A stretch of DNA of 64,000 bases. Origin: GCA-002733465 sp965230525 (GTDB taxonomy: Bacteria; Pseudomonadota; Gammaproteobacteria; Enterobacterales; Kangiellaceae). A model generated the notes under the pieces. The model was given only the letters and a program-made list of their open reading frames with translations, made no database searches and had not been told where the DNA came from. The stretch lies in assembly GCA_965230525.1 (NCBI GenBank), contig OZ246008.1:2790001-2854000 (forward strand). Direction: 5' to 3'. This document shows, in pieces, positions 55,847 to 63,722 of this stretch (position 1 is the stretch's first letter; each line of letters opens with the position of its first letter). The translations under genes were made by a program, and so were the position numbers.

Positions 55847-56118
55847 AAACTTTGGTAGTGTAATTCACGTCACCGATTACGTATCGAGAACAATTGAACG
55901 GAGTAAGGAGCATTGGGATGGGCCACACAGACAAACAGGTGGTGGGCGTCCCAAAGTCAGTTAGGCTAAAACATTAGGTCAATCTCGGTGTCCCAGCGGA
56001 CTTAGCGATGGGCTTTTTTGTTTACTTTTTTAGCTCTTGAAAAAAGTAAATCGCAGAAAAGCTTTAGCGCTGCGAAACGCTTTTAAAGAAAAAAGTAAAT
56101 TATCTCTAAGAAAAAAGC
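55847..56118. repeat. Tail repeat, copy 1
   Basis: About 265 bases directly after the third 351-bp unit. It contains GGAGTAAGGAGCATTGGGAT, a terminator-like stem (55991-56019) and the inverted repeat TTTACTTTTTT / AAAAAAGTAAA (11-bp arms, about 56020-56049). A near-identical copy lies exactly 869 bases further on. Confidence 0.85.
55991..56019 (+). terminator. Terminator-like hairpin in tail repeat 1
   Basis: CCCAGCG, 7 bases, CGATGGG (one mismatch), then CTTTTTTG. Same structure at 56860-56888 in copy 2. Confidence 0.5.
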
Positions 56119-56371
56119 TTTCCTTCGAGTCACTTTTGTTAAGTGACACCAAATGTAGGCGCCACTAAGTGAAAGTAACCAATAGCACTTTTCGCTGAAG
56201 ATAACTAATTTGGGACTTATTGTAAGCTCATCTATGCCTGCTCTGTCCGGATTTGTTGATAGTGAGTCAGCGGAAGAAAAGAGCTCGCTCACGCTCATAT
56301 GCTTTTCTTGTCTACCCGCTACCTCATGAATTTCAAATCTCCGTTATAGCCGCTAGGCGGGTAAAACAAGG
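56119..56371. other. Spacer between repeat blocks
   Basis: About 250 bases of sequence seen once in this window, with no ORF I can support. It ends with CGCTAGGCGGGTAAAACAAG, the same junction sequence that precedes units 2 and 3. Confidence 0.6.
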
Positions 56372-56716
56372 TTTTTTATGCCAAAGGCGTTTCGCACCGC
56401 TTTGTTTGCGTGCGACATACTTTTGTTAGAAGACAAAAGTATGCAAAAGCTTCTTTCGTTGAAACGAGCGCAAATGGGTGTGCGGGACGTTTTGATTTCT
56501 TAAAACAGGAGCGTAGTTGTTTTCAGCGTCCATCGGGCGGAAAAGAACTCGCTGTGCTCAAACACCTTTTCCACTGATCCGATGGACATGGGGAAGCCGG
56601 ATTGCTCGTAGCCACTGGGCGAAAACATAAAAAGCCTAATCCATTACGAAAACAGAGTTTTGTCGCCGCTCTAAGGCGTTCTATAAGTGTTAAAGTGATG
56701 GCCGCTAGGCGGGTAA
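56372..56716. repeat. Fourth copy of the 351-bp unit
   Basis: ATG mark at 56378, 869 bases after that of the third unit, with the 11-bp-arm hairpin intact. It and the tail behind it repeat the third-unit-plus-tail segment, so about 610 bases were duplicated together. Confidence 0.85.
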
Positions 56717-56985
56717 AGCTTTGGTAGCGTAATTTACGCCACCGATTACGTATCGAGAACAATTGAACGGAGTAAGGAGCATTGGGATGGGCCACACAGA
56801 CAAACAGGTGGTGGGCGTCACAAAGTCAGTTAGGCTAAAACATTAGGTCAATCTCGGTGTCCCAGCGGACTTAGCGATGGGCTTTTTTGTTTACTTTTTT
56901 AGCTCTTGAAAAAAGTAAATCGCAGAAAAGCTTTAGCGCTGCGAAACGCTTTTAACGAAAAAAGTAAATCATCTCTAAGAAAACC
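56717..56985. repeat. Tail repeat, copy 2
   Basis: Collinear with copy 1 at an offset of 869 bases; a few substitutions (for example GGCGTCACAAAG for GGCGTCCCAAAG). It contains the same terminator-like stem and the TTTACTTTTTT / AAAAAAGTAAA inverted repeat. Confidence 0.85.
56860..56888 (+). terminator. Terminator-like hairpin in tail repeat 2
   Basis: Same CCCAGCG / CGATGGG stem followed by CTTTTTTG as in copy 1. Confidence 0.5.
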
Positions 56986-57146
56986 GCTATGAAATATCTT
57001 TGATTTTGAATCTATTCCAACTGAACCAAAGCCCCGTTGAAAGTTTTAAAGATTAAACCTTTTTAATATCCCCCTACGCGACAAGCTCAAAACACTCTAA
57101 GGCGCAAACGCTATCTTAATTCCCTTTATAACTCGACTATCAAGCA

Positions 57147-57174
57147 CTTGATTTCAAGCTCATATAGTTTACTA
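57147..57174 (+). promoter_or_regulatory. Promoter of tRNA-Arg
   Basis: TTGATT, 16 bases, TACTAT; predicted start near 57181, 45 bases before the tRNA. The only reasonable pair in the 240 bases between the repeat block and the tRNA. Confidence 0.55.
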
Positions 57175-57225
57175 TTCGCATCAAACTCGACTGAGTTAAA
57201 TCAGTTGACTTTTAATCTTTCTAAA

Positions 57226-57302
57226 GCGCCCGTAGCTCAGCTGGATAGAGCGAACCCCTCCTAAGGGTTAGGTCGCAGGTTCGACTCCTGCCGGGCGCGC
57301 CA
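57226..57302 (+). tRNA. tRNA-Arg(CCU)
   Basis: 77 nt with encoded CCA. Acceptor GCGCCCG / CGGGCGC, D-arm AGCTCAGCTGGATAGAGC, anticodon loop CTCCTAA (anticodon CCT) on AACCC / GGGTT, T-arm with GTTCGACTC. Reads AGG codons. tRNA-Arg(CCU) genes are well-known integration targets. Here its last 13 bases recur three times downstream at 132-bp spacing. Confidence 0.97.
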
Positions 57303-57707
57303 CGATCACAACACAAGATAAATTTAGCTAGAATCAGGGCTCTTTGTTGGAGTTCCCTCGGCCGTAACCTCGGGCTCTCGCAAGGACGAAGCAATACTTC
57401 GTCGAGAACCTTGCTCGATCAGCCGGGCGCGCCACGATCACAACACAAGATAAATTTAGCTAGAATCAGGGCTCTTTGTTGGAGTTCCCTCGGCGGTAAC
57501 CTCGGGCTCTCGCAAGGACGAAGCAATACTTCGTCGAGAACCTTGCTCGATCAGCCGGGCGCGCCACGATCACAACACAAGATAAATTTAGCTAGAATCA
57601 GGGCTCTTTGTTGGAGTTCCCTCGGCGGTAACCTCGGGCTCTCGCAAGGACGAAGCAATACTTCGTCGGGAACCTTGCTCGATCAGCCGGGCGCGCCACG
57701 ATCACAA
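57290..57707 (+). repeat. 3.16 tandem 132-bp repeats, each containing the 3' end of tRNA-Arg
   Basis: Units start at 57291 (inside the tRNA), 57423 and 57555, with a 21-base partial copy at 57687-57707. The tRNA's final GCCGGGCGCGCCA occurs at 57290, 57422, 57554 and 57686. Units differ by only two substitutions that I can see. Each unit holds the hairpin GACGAAG-CAATA-CTTCGTC nested in GCAAGG / CCTTGC. The layout parallels E. coli tyrT, where 178-bp repeats carry 19 bases of tRNA-Tyr and yield rtT RNA. The 132-bp period keeps a 44-residue repeat frame open (57411-57761), as with Tpr in tyrT, but a TTG start and no ribosome site make coding doubtful. Confidence 0.9.
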
Positions 57708-60149
57708 TCCAATCTTAAACTCTATACCGATATATTGGGGTTCGTTAACGATGCCGGTTAAATTATTGAAATCAACACCACCGATAATTTCTTGCTGATT
57801 AGTTATGTTTCTGCCAAGTAGGGAGACTTCATAATTAAACTGATCTTTTTTCCAGCGATAACCGAATTTAAGTCCGCCTTCTAACAAGGCTGGTCCGGTG
57901 AACTCTTCGGAATGATAGAGAAAAAAATCAACTTCGCTGCGATACGCCCAGTCTGTTTGAAAAAACAACAGTCCAGACTGCCATTCGGTTTGATAATTAG
58001 CCAAGACAAAAGCAATCCAACGAGGTGCATGGGGGAGGTTATTGCCATCAATTATGGCAAAACCTTGTTGGTTGATGGGATCGGTAATGGTGCACTGGGG
58101 GCACACTGAAACCGATAAACTGGGATCGTTAATTTCGCTCTGGTTTAAACTGACGCCGGTATTAATTCGCCAATGTTGATCCAGTGAAAATTCAGCATCC
58201 AGTTCAAACCCATAACTTTTAGTGTCAGCCACGTTTAGTAATCGATTATTAATATCCTCACCACCGACCGCGGTTACTTGTTGATCTTCAATATTATAAG
58301 AGAAAAGGGAGGCGTTGAGCTTTCCTTGCTCTTGCCAAAAACTGGTTTTTAAGCCGATTTCAATTGACACTAATTGCTCTGATTTTGCGGTAGTGACGGC
58401 GTCGCTAAAGATGACTCTACCTTGAATGCTGGGCGCTCTAAATCCCTTAGCGATTCGATAATAAAAATTAGTATTTTGTTGCCACTGATAAACGCCAGAT
58501 ATATCCCAACTGAGGTGGCTGTCGCTTTTATCAACCTGTATCGGGTCAAGTGTTCCCGAGCCAATGGGGCTGAGTAATCGTTCGGTCGAGTAACTTTTTT
58601 TATCTGAGCCATAGCGAAGCCCCGTGGTCATGCTTAACTTATCGGTAATCGCATAATCAAGGGTGCCAAAAATTGCCCAGGCACTGGTTTCTTGATGTTG
58701 GAGCGCAATGCCATTTAATTCACCGTTATTTAGCGAGTCATAACTTTGGTTTTTTATAAATAAGTTTTCTTTAAAGGCAAACGCACCAAATTGATAACCT
58801 AGGCTTTGTCGATTTTCACTCGACCACCTTATTTCTTGGGTATATTGACGATGTTTGGGAATGTTAGAAGCATTTTCAGCAGGAAAGCTAATAACGCCAG
58901 GACCTGAGTCAGGCGTAAATACGGCGCCATAACCGCCATCAACGTCACCCACTGAAAAAGTTTCAACACTTTCATAACCGCTGATTGAGGTAAATAACAA
59001 ATCATCAAACTGATAATCGAGGGTCAGGCTACCGCCTTGGTTTGTTAGAGTCTGTTCGGTTCTTTGTGCCGCATCAAGAAAAACTCTATCGCTGTCAAAA
59101 TTTTGATTTAGGCGATTGTTTCCTGGGTCTAAAATGTTAGCTCTAAATACCGCAGGCTCGCCCTGAAAGTCTCGAGCATGAAAATTAAATAATCCGCTGA
59201 ATTGTTGATTAAATTGATAATTCAATTGCCAACGCAAAGCGACTTCTTTAAAACCACCCAGTTCATCTTTTTGTTCAAATCCGGGTGCGGCATTATCAAT
59301 CCAATTATCTCGCTGTTGATAAATCAGCGACAACCGAGACAAGGCATTGGCTGTGAGCTGAAAGTTGACTGCACTTCTAAAATCAAGCGTATGGCTGGTG
59401 CCATAACTTAATGACGCGTTGGTGTCGTTAGTCGCTTGAGGTCGTACTGATTCTAACTTGATAACACCAGCCGGTGTATTTCTTCCAAACAATGTGCCTT
59501 GTGGACCGCGTAATACTTCAACGCGTTGCATATCAAATAAAGGAAATCCTCTTAACATGGGATTTTCTTGAACCACGCCGTCAAATACTAAAGACACTGG
59601 TTGCGAAGCGTTAATATCAAAATCTGTGTTGCCGAGTCCGCGTAGATAAAATCTAGGAAAGAGTCGGTCAAATGAAGATTCAATTTGCAGCGATGGACTG
59701 CGCGCGCTGAGTGAGCGTATATCTCTGGCGGCCGAGGTGTAGGTTTCTAATTGATTTTTTTCCAAAACCGACACCGAGGCAGGCACATCAATATTAAATT
59801 CCATGCGCTTTCGAGCTGTTACCTGTACCGGTTTTAGCTTAAGTAGTTCTTCCAGTGAAAGATCATAAACGCTTGCCACTCGGGTATTGTCATTGGGTTC
59901 ATCTTCTGAGTTGTCACTTGCGTCGGAGAGTTCATCAAGTTCGAACGTTTCGGCATTTAGCCAGACGGAGTTGCTAGCATTCGAAATGTCGCCTGCGCTA
60001 GCCACGGAACGAGTTAAGGTATTAGTCAAAGAACTAGTCACGATTGAATGAGGAGCAGCCAAGGTGAGAGAAGGGAGTGCAATATAAGTCAATGCACAAG
60101 TTGTGCAAATAGCGGTACCAGAAAGAACTTTTGTGATCCAAATGTTCAA
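57702..60149 (-). CDS. TonB-dependent receptor
   Basis: 815 residues. Signal-like N-terminus (hydrophobic about 10-31), a roughly 75-residue acidic linker with an STN-like LSLEELLKLKPVQVTARKR start to the plug (about 92-110), plug motifs (RDIRSLSARSPSLQIESSFDR; FYLRGLGNTDFDIN; VEVLRGPQGTLFGRNTPAGVI) and a beta-barrel. The style is that of siderophore, vitamin or polyphenol receptors with NTDFD, rather than the maltodextrin receptors at 25940 and 35246. The last residues, YIGIEFKIGL, lack the terminal Phe. The final codons and the stop lie inside the partial tRNA-repeat copy (57687-57707), so the original C-terminus may have been replaced. Ligand unknown. Confidence 0.9.
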   Translation of the reverse strand: MNIWITKVLSGTAICTTCALTYIALPSLTLAAPHSIVTSSLTNTLTRSVASAGDISNASNSVWLNAETFELDELSDASDNSEDEPNDNTRVASVYDLSLEELLKLKPVQVTARKRMEFNIDVPASVSVLEKNQLETYTSAARDIRSLSARSPSLQIESSFDRLFPRFYLRGLGNTDFDINASQPVSLVFDGVVQENPMLRGFPLFDMQRVEVLRGPQGTLFGRNTPAGVIKLESVRPQATNDTNASLSYGTSHTLDFRSAVNFQLTANALSRLSLIYQQRDNWIDNAAPGFEQKDELGGFKEVALRWQLNYQFNQQFSGLFNFHARDFQGEPAVFRANILDPGNNRLNQNFDSDRVFLDAAQRTEQTLTNQGGSLTLDYQFDDLLFTSISGYESVETFSVGDVDGGYGAVFTPDSGPGVISFPAENASNIPKHRQYTQEIRWSSENRQSLGYQFGAFAFKENLFIKNQSYDSLNNGELNGIALQHQETSAWAIFGTLDYAITDKLSMTTGLRYGSDKKSYSTERLLSPIGSGTLDPIQVDKSDSHLSWDISGVYQWQQNTNFYYRIAKGFRAPSIQGRVIFSDAVTTAKSEQLVSIEIGLKTSFWQEQGKLNASLFSYNIEDQQVTAVGGEDINNRLLNVADTKSYGFELDAEFSLDQHWRINTGVSLNQSEINDPSLSVSVCPQCTITDPINQQGFAIIDGNNLPHAPRWIAFVLANYQTEWQSGLLFFQTDWAYRSEVDFFLYHSEEFTGPALLEGGLKFGYRWKKDQFNYEVSLLGRNITNQQEIIGGVDFNNLTGIVNEPQYIGIEFKIGL

Positions 60150-60570
60150 ATCAACGATCCGGTTTGTTGGCGTATCGCCAAAGCCTAAAGCTTCTGAGTG
60201 AGGACAAAATGTTGCTTTATCCCGTCAAATTAGCTCTGTCATTTAGAAATAATAGAATTGCTTATGATGAATAGCAAGTAAATCGGCGAGAATGCTTTGG
60301 CTGAATTGGTAAAGAGAGCAATAAAGAAAGTAATAAAGATAGTAATAGCAATAGAATGAGTAATAGCGTTTGAAATAGAAATAGAAATAGCGATAGTAAT
60401 GGAGCTAGTGATTATGCGGTTTGAATAGGAGTTTATTTTACGCGGTATTATTTTTAATAGCTGTCGGATTTTATGGTAAAAATAATGCACGAGAGCGAGG
60501 TCGTACGGATAAAACTTTAGCCACTAAAGTACGACCTTCTTCTGAAAAATCAAACCCAAGAGTCGCTTAA
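60150..60570. other. Intergenic region with A/T-rich microrepeats and a hairpin
   Basis: 421 bases. Positions about 60300-60420 are built from repeated AATAG/AAATAG-type words, giving an 83-codon minus-strand ORF of low complexity that I do not accept as a gene. At 60499-60536 GGTCGTAC / GTACGACC arms enclose CTTTAG / CTAAAG, a likely stem-loop 35 bases past the GT2 stop codon, possibly its terminator. Confidence 0.5.
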
Positions 60571-61980
60571 CTAAACCAGATTTTTCTGTTCAGCAACAAT
60601 TCCCACTCTGACCCATTTTTGCCACTGTAATGTTTCTTTTTTCACCACTCGTTTAATACTTCGGATTAAAGCTTGAAACTCAATAACATCAATAAAGTAA
60701 AAAATAATCCAAGCGACCGGAGCAAGCGCGAGCAGGTTAAGATGAAAACGCTTTTTACTATCAAACATAATCTGCATAGAAATCATGCCACTGGTAAACA
60801 AGATCATCATCGCCATAGGGAAAAAGTCTTGGGCAATAAAGGTATAACTATAAAAAATAGTTAATAAGAATCCTTCAAGTAACAAGGCGACTTCAGCATA
60901 AACCGCTAAAGGTAATAGGAAGGCGGTTAAATAAACACTTGGTCGTTGGTTAAAATTAAAGAATAAATTTCGGTGTTTAAAAAAGGTGACTAAGCGACCG
61001 TATTTCCATCTTAGTCGTTGGTTACATAACCCTTTTAAATCCGAAGGTCCTTCGGTGTAAACCACCGCATTAGCGGCGTAACGCGTTTTGTAACCGTGCG
61101 CCAAAATGCGTAGCGACATTTCGATATCTTCGGTAATGATTTCGTGGTCAAAGCCACCAACTTTATCAAGTGTTGATCGCCGATAGGCTGCCGCCGCACC
61201 ACCAATGATAAATACTGAATCAAAATTGGAATCCGCTCGACGAAAAAAGAATCCGCATAAGTATTCGAGTTGCTGAATTAACTCAATCGGTTTTTGTCGA
61301 TTACCCACCACGACGTTACCAGCAACCGCGCCGACATCGGCATGTTTAAATCCTTTAACCATTTGACTAATGGCTTGTGGATCAACCACACAATCGGCAT
61401 CAATGGTGATAATAATTTCACCACTGGCAATTCGTAAACCACGATTAAGCGCTTTGGCTTTGCCGCCATTGGTTAGCCGACGATAGTGGATATCGTGGGT
61501 ATAACTTCCATCTTCTTTCGCTTGATCGATATATCGCATAATTTGTTGTTCGGTGGAGTCAGTTGAGCCATCGTTAAGAACAACAATTTCAAAATTAGGA
61601 TAGTCCGAAGCCATCACGGATTTTAGGGTTTTAGCAATCCCCACTTCTTCGTTGTAAGCAGGAATAATAACGGAGACTTTGCCATTAAATGGTCGTAAAT
61701 TTCGACCTTCTCGAAGTGATTCGATCACCGGATAAAATACCGACGAAATCAGCTGAACGGCAAACTTTAAAAGGATAGGGGACAGAAACCAAAATATTGC
61801 GGTTCGTACACCTTCCATTTTGCTGCTTTCATCAAACTCGGTGGTGAAAGCTTGGTAAAAAATAAACACTGAAACTACATACAATGCGCACACTGTAATG
61901 CAGCTATACCCAATGGAACTAGGATTGAGCCGGTCGATGAAACCGGCCACCCGACGAGGGTTTGGTAATTCGGTTTTCAT
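60571..61980 (-). CDS. Processive family-2 glycosyltransferase (PgaC/hyaluronan-synthase-like)
   Basis: 469 residues in the inner membrane. Two N-terminal helices (about 25-48 and 65-85) precede a cytoplasmic GT2 domain: VSVIIPAYNEE, VLNDGSTDST, the DxD-type TIDADCVVD, the TED base motif (EIITEDIEMS) and the QxxRW motif (QRLRWKYGR) that marks processive synthases. Three or four C-terminal helices follow (about 335-440). Enzymes of this layout make beta-linked polysaccharide such as poly-N-acetylglucosamine. No pgaA, pgaB or pgaD partner is in the window, so product and export route are open. Single gene. Confidence 0.9.
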   Translation of the reverse strand: MKTELPNPRRVAGFIDRLNPSSIGYSCITVCALYVVSVFIFYQAFTTEFDESSKMEGVRTAIFWFLSPILLKFAVQLISSVFYPVIESLREGRNLRPFNGKVSVIIPAYNEEVGIAKTLKSVMASDYPNFEIVVLNDGSTDSTEQQIMRYIDQAKEDGSYTHDIHYRRLTNGGKAKALNRGLRIASGEIIITIDADCVVDPQAISQMVKGFKHADVGAVAGNVVVGNRQKPIELIQQLEYLCGFFFRRADSNFDSVFIIGGAAAAYRRSTLDKVGGFDHEIITEDIEMSLRILAHGYKTRYAANAVVYTEGPSDLKGLCNQRLRWKYGRLVTFFKHRNLFFNFNQRPSVYLTAFLLPLAVYAEVALLLEGFLLTIFYSYTFIAQDFFPMAMMILFTSGMISMQIMFDSKKRFHLNLLALAPVAWIIFYFIDVIEFQALIRSIKRVVKKETLQWQKWVRVGIVAEQKNLV

Positions 61981-62521
61981 GTTATCTGTGCCTCAAATTA
62001 ACTCTTTCCATGAGAGTTTTAATTGGTCTGATGACCATGTTCTTTTTATGGGCTGGAGTATGCCAGCGATCAAGTCAGGTAAGTAGACTTGACTAAGATC
62101 CTTTGTAAAATTTGTGAACAATTACACTAAATTGACGGTATTTATTAGAAACTGAGATGGATTTTGGCAATATTTGAGTTGATGCTGTGGGGAGAAAACA
62201 GGGCGATAAAATAAACTAATGTTCACTCCGTCATCTTAAATATGTCCTAAAAGCGGTCCCTAGCCCTTTAAAATGCGGTGGCTACTTTTTTAGGGGCGAG
62301 CCATCCCAGCTCCCAGCCCCCAGCTCCTAGCCCCTTTAACTAGCAACCCGCAACCCGTAACTAGCTACTATTCTTTTCCCAGCTCCATTCCCAAAACCTA
62401 ACAGCCTCCGGCTGTTCCGCCATTTACTCACACAAAACAACCTGTTATATTTGTAACATGTTCGTTGTCAATGTTGTTAAAATTCTCAACCCACCATATA
62501 TGCAGAGTAAAGGATTACCAT
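61981..62521. repeat. Intergenic region with heptamer-phased repeat mosaic, copy 1
   Basis: No gene supported. From about 62305 to 62420 the sequence is a chain of 7-base words (CCCAGCT, CTAGCAA, CCCGCAA, CCCGTAA, CAAAACC types) ending in the hairpin AACAGCC-TCC-GGCTGTT (62400-62416). The last roughly 80 bases, from ACTATTCTTTTCCCAGCTCC to CATTTACT, recur at 63530-63606. Confidence 0.8.
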
Positions 62522-63037
62522 ATGATGAAAACAATTTTTAGCCTTGGCCTCTTGATCATAGTTTCGAGCTGTGCCGGTTATACTGGTTGGTATTTCGGAC
62601 ACATCCATGGGTTTACAAAAGCCAAAGATCAGTATTCAGGTATACCATACACTTCTAAGTCATTGCTTTTTGACTCAATCAAAAATAGTAAGCCAGAACA
62701 AGAAAGTGTGAGCAAAACTTTGCGTCAAATCGCTTTGGATGAGGCACAGAGACGTTTACTAAAGCAACAGGTTGCCAAAATGAGTGAAAAGATGCGGAAG
62801 GAGTTTAAACCGAGTCAACAACAAAGAAGCCAGAGCGCTTCTATTGTGCAATTAGTTGAGAAAAATAGTGCCTGTCGGTGGACTGTAGGAAGGCTTATAG
62901 AATTGCAGAGGATTATTAAAACCGGTGGCAAAGGAGGCGATAGTCAGTTTTGTGAAGAATACTTTAATCGCGTGAGCGAGTTAAAAACGAATAATTGTCA
63001 GAATAGTGCCTCTACATTTAGTGGGTTTTGCGGTTAA
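62522..63037 (+). CDS. Small exported or membrane-anchored Cys-containing protein, unknown
   Basis: 171 residues from the ATG at 62522, chosen because AAAGGA lies just before it; the upstream ATG at 62465 adds 19 residues with no signal. The N-terminus is hydrophobic (about 3-17) with a possible lipobox VSSC at 18, but YTGWYFGHIHGF following could make it a membrane anchor. The middle (about 60-105) is a Gln/Lys/Arg-rich helix. The C-terminal part has four more cysteines, which suggests disulfides outside the cytoplasm. I do not recognise the family. It is flanked on both sides by copies of the heptamer mosaic. Confidence 0.65.
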   Translation: MMKTIFSLGLLIIVSSCAGYTGWYFGHIHGFTKAKDQYSGIPYTSKSLLFDSIKNSKPEQESVSKTLRQIALDEAQRRLLKQQVAKMSEKMRKEFKPSQQQRSQSASIVQLVEKNSACRWTVGRLIELQRIIKTGGKGGDSQFCEEYFNRVSELKTNNCQNSASTFSGFCG

Positions 63038-63722
63038 TACTGTTATTCAATCTTATCAACCAATTGAAATATAGAAATAGACATTTGTTAATCAAAAATA
63101 ATGATTCCAGTTCAGAGCATGTTTAACTCACTAATGATCATAAGGAATTAGCCTTATAAAAATTGAAATGATGTCCGTGATTCACACGATTGATAATATA
63201 GTTAATAACGCGACCTGACCCGTTATCTTCTCTTGGAGTCGTCTCCCGCTGGAGAGGGGATGGAAATGATTGATTTCGACTAGCAACTCGCCACTCGAAG
63301 CTGTTTTAGCTCGTAACCCACAACTCGATGCTGTTTAACCCTCTCAGGAGGGAGAGGGCGAGGGAGAGGGAGCTCCTAAATTCTTTTTTACTTCATGTTT
63401 AACCCGCGGCCCGCAACCAGCCACTCGAAGCTGCTTTACCTCGCAACCCGTAACTAGCAACTATGATTTTCCCAGCTCCCAGCTCCCAGCTCCCAGCACC
63501 ATTCCCTCGCAACTAGCCACTCGAAACCCGCTACTATTCTTTTCCCAGCTCCTACCTCCCAGCTCCATTCCCAAAACCTAACAGCCTCCGGCTGTTCCCC
63601 ATTTACTTATGTAAATCAAGCTGTTAAGCTCAAACGGTTGATTATAAAAGTTGCTGTATTGGAGAAGGGATTAAGGCGCTATGTCAACGAAAGTGCTTAT
63701 CTCATAAAAGAGCGAGGAAAGT
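63038..63722. repeat. Intergenic region with heptamer-phased repeat mosaic, copy 2
   Basis: 685 bases. From about 63275 to 63600 there are heptamer words (CTAGCAA, CTCGCAA, CTCGAAG, CCCAGCT four times in a row at about 63471-63497) interrupted by CCCTCTC-AGGAGG-GAGAGGG (a stem-loop near 63340). It ends with the same AACAGCC-TCC-GGCTGTT hairpin (63580-63596) and CATTTACT as copy 1. No gene is supported. Confidence 0.8.

Noticed and set aside
55895..55905. ATTACGTATC in the tail repeats as a MalR-type site
   Set aside because: Only the six-base centre matches; the flanks do not form the palindrome.
56083..56795. Short minus-strand ORFs of 71 and 90 codons in the tail and fourth unit
   Set aside because: Overlap repeats and are not kept in sister copies.
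54801..56985. Insertion sequence
   Set aside because: No transposase-like ORF, no clear terminal inverted repeats around the whole block and no target duplication seen.
57290..57707. CRISPR-like array
   Set aside because: The repeat is 132 bp with no unique spacers and no cas genes; the units are whole tandem copies.
57411..57761. 116-codon ORF with 44-residue repeats
   Set aside because: TTG start, no ribosome site, open only because 132 is a multiple of three; it contains tRNA 3' sequence and enters the convergent TonB gene. Kept only as a remark.
60239..60490. 83-codon hydrophobic ORF
   Set aside because: Translation of AATAG-type microrepeats; low-complexity Ile/Ser/Thr sequence without a credible start.
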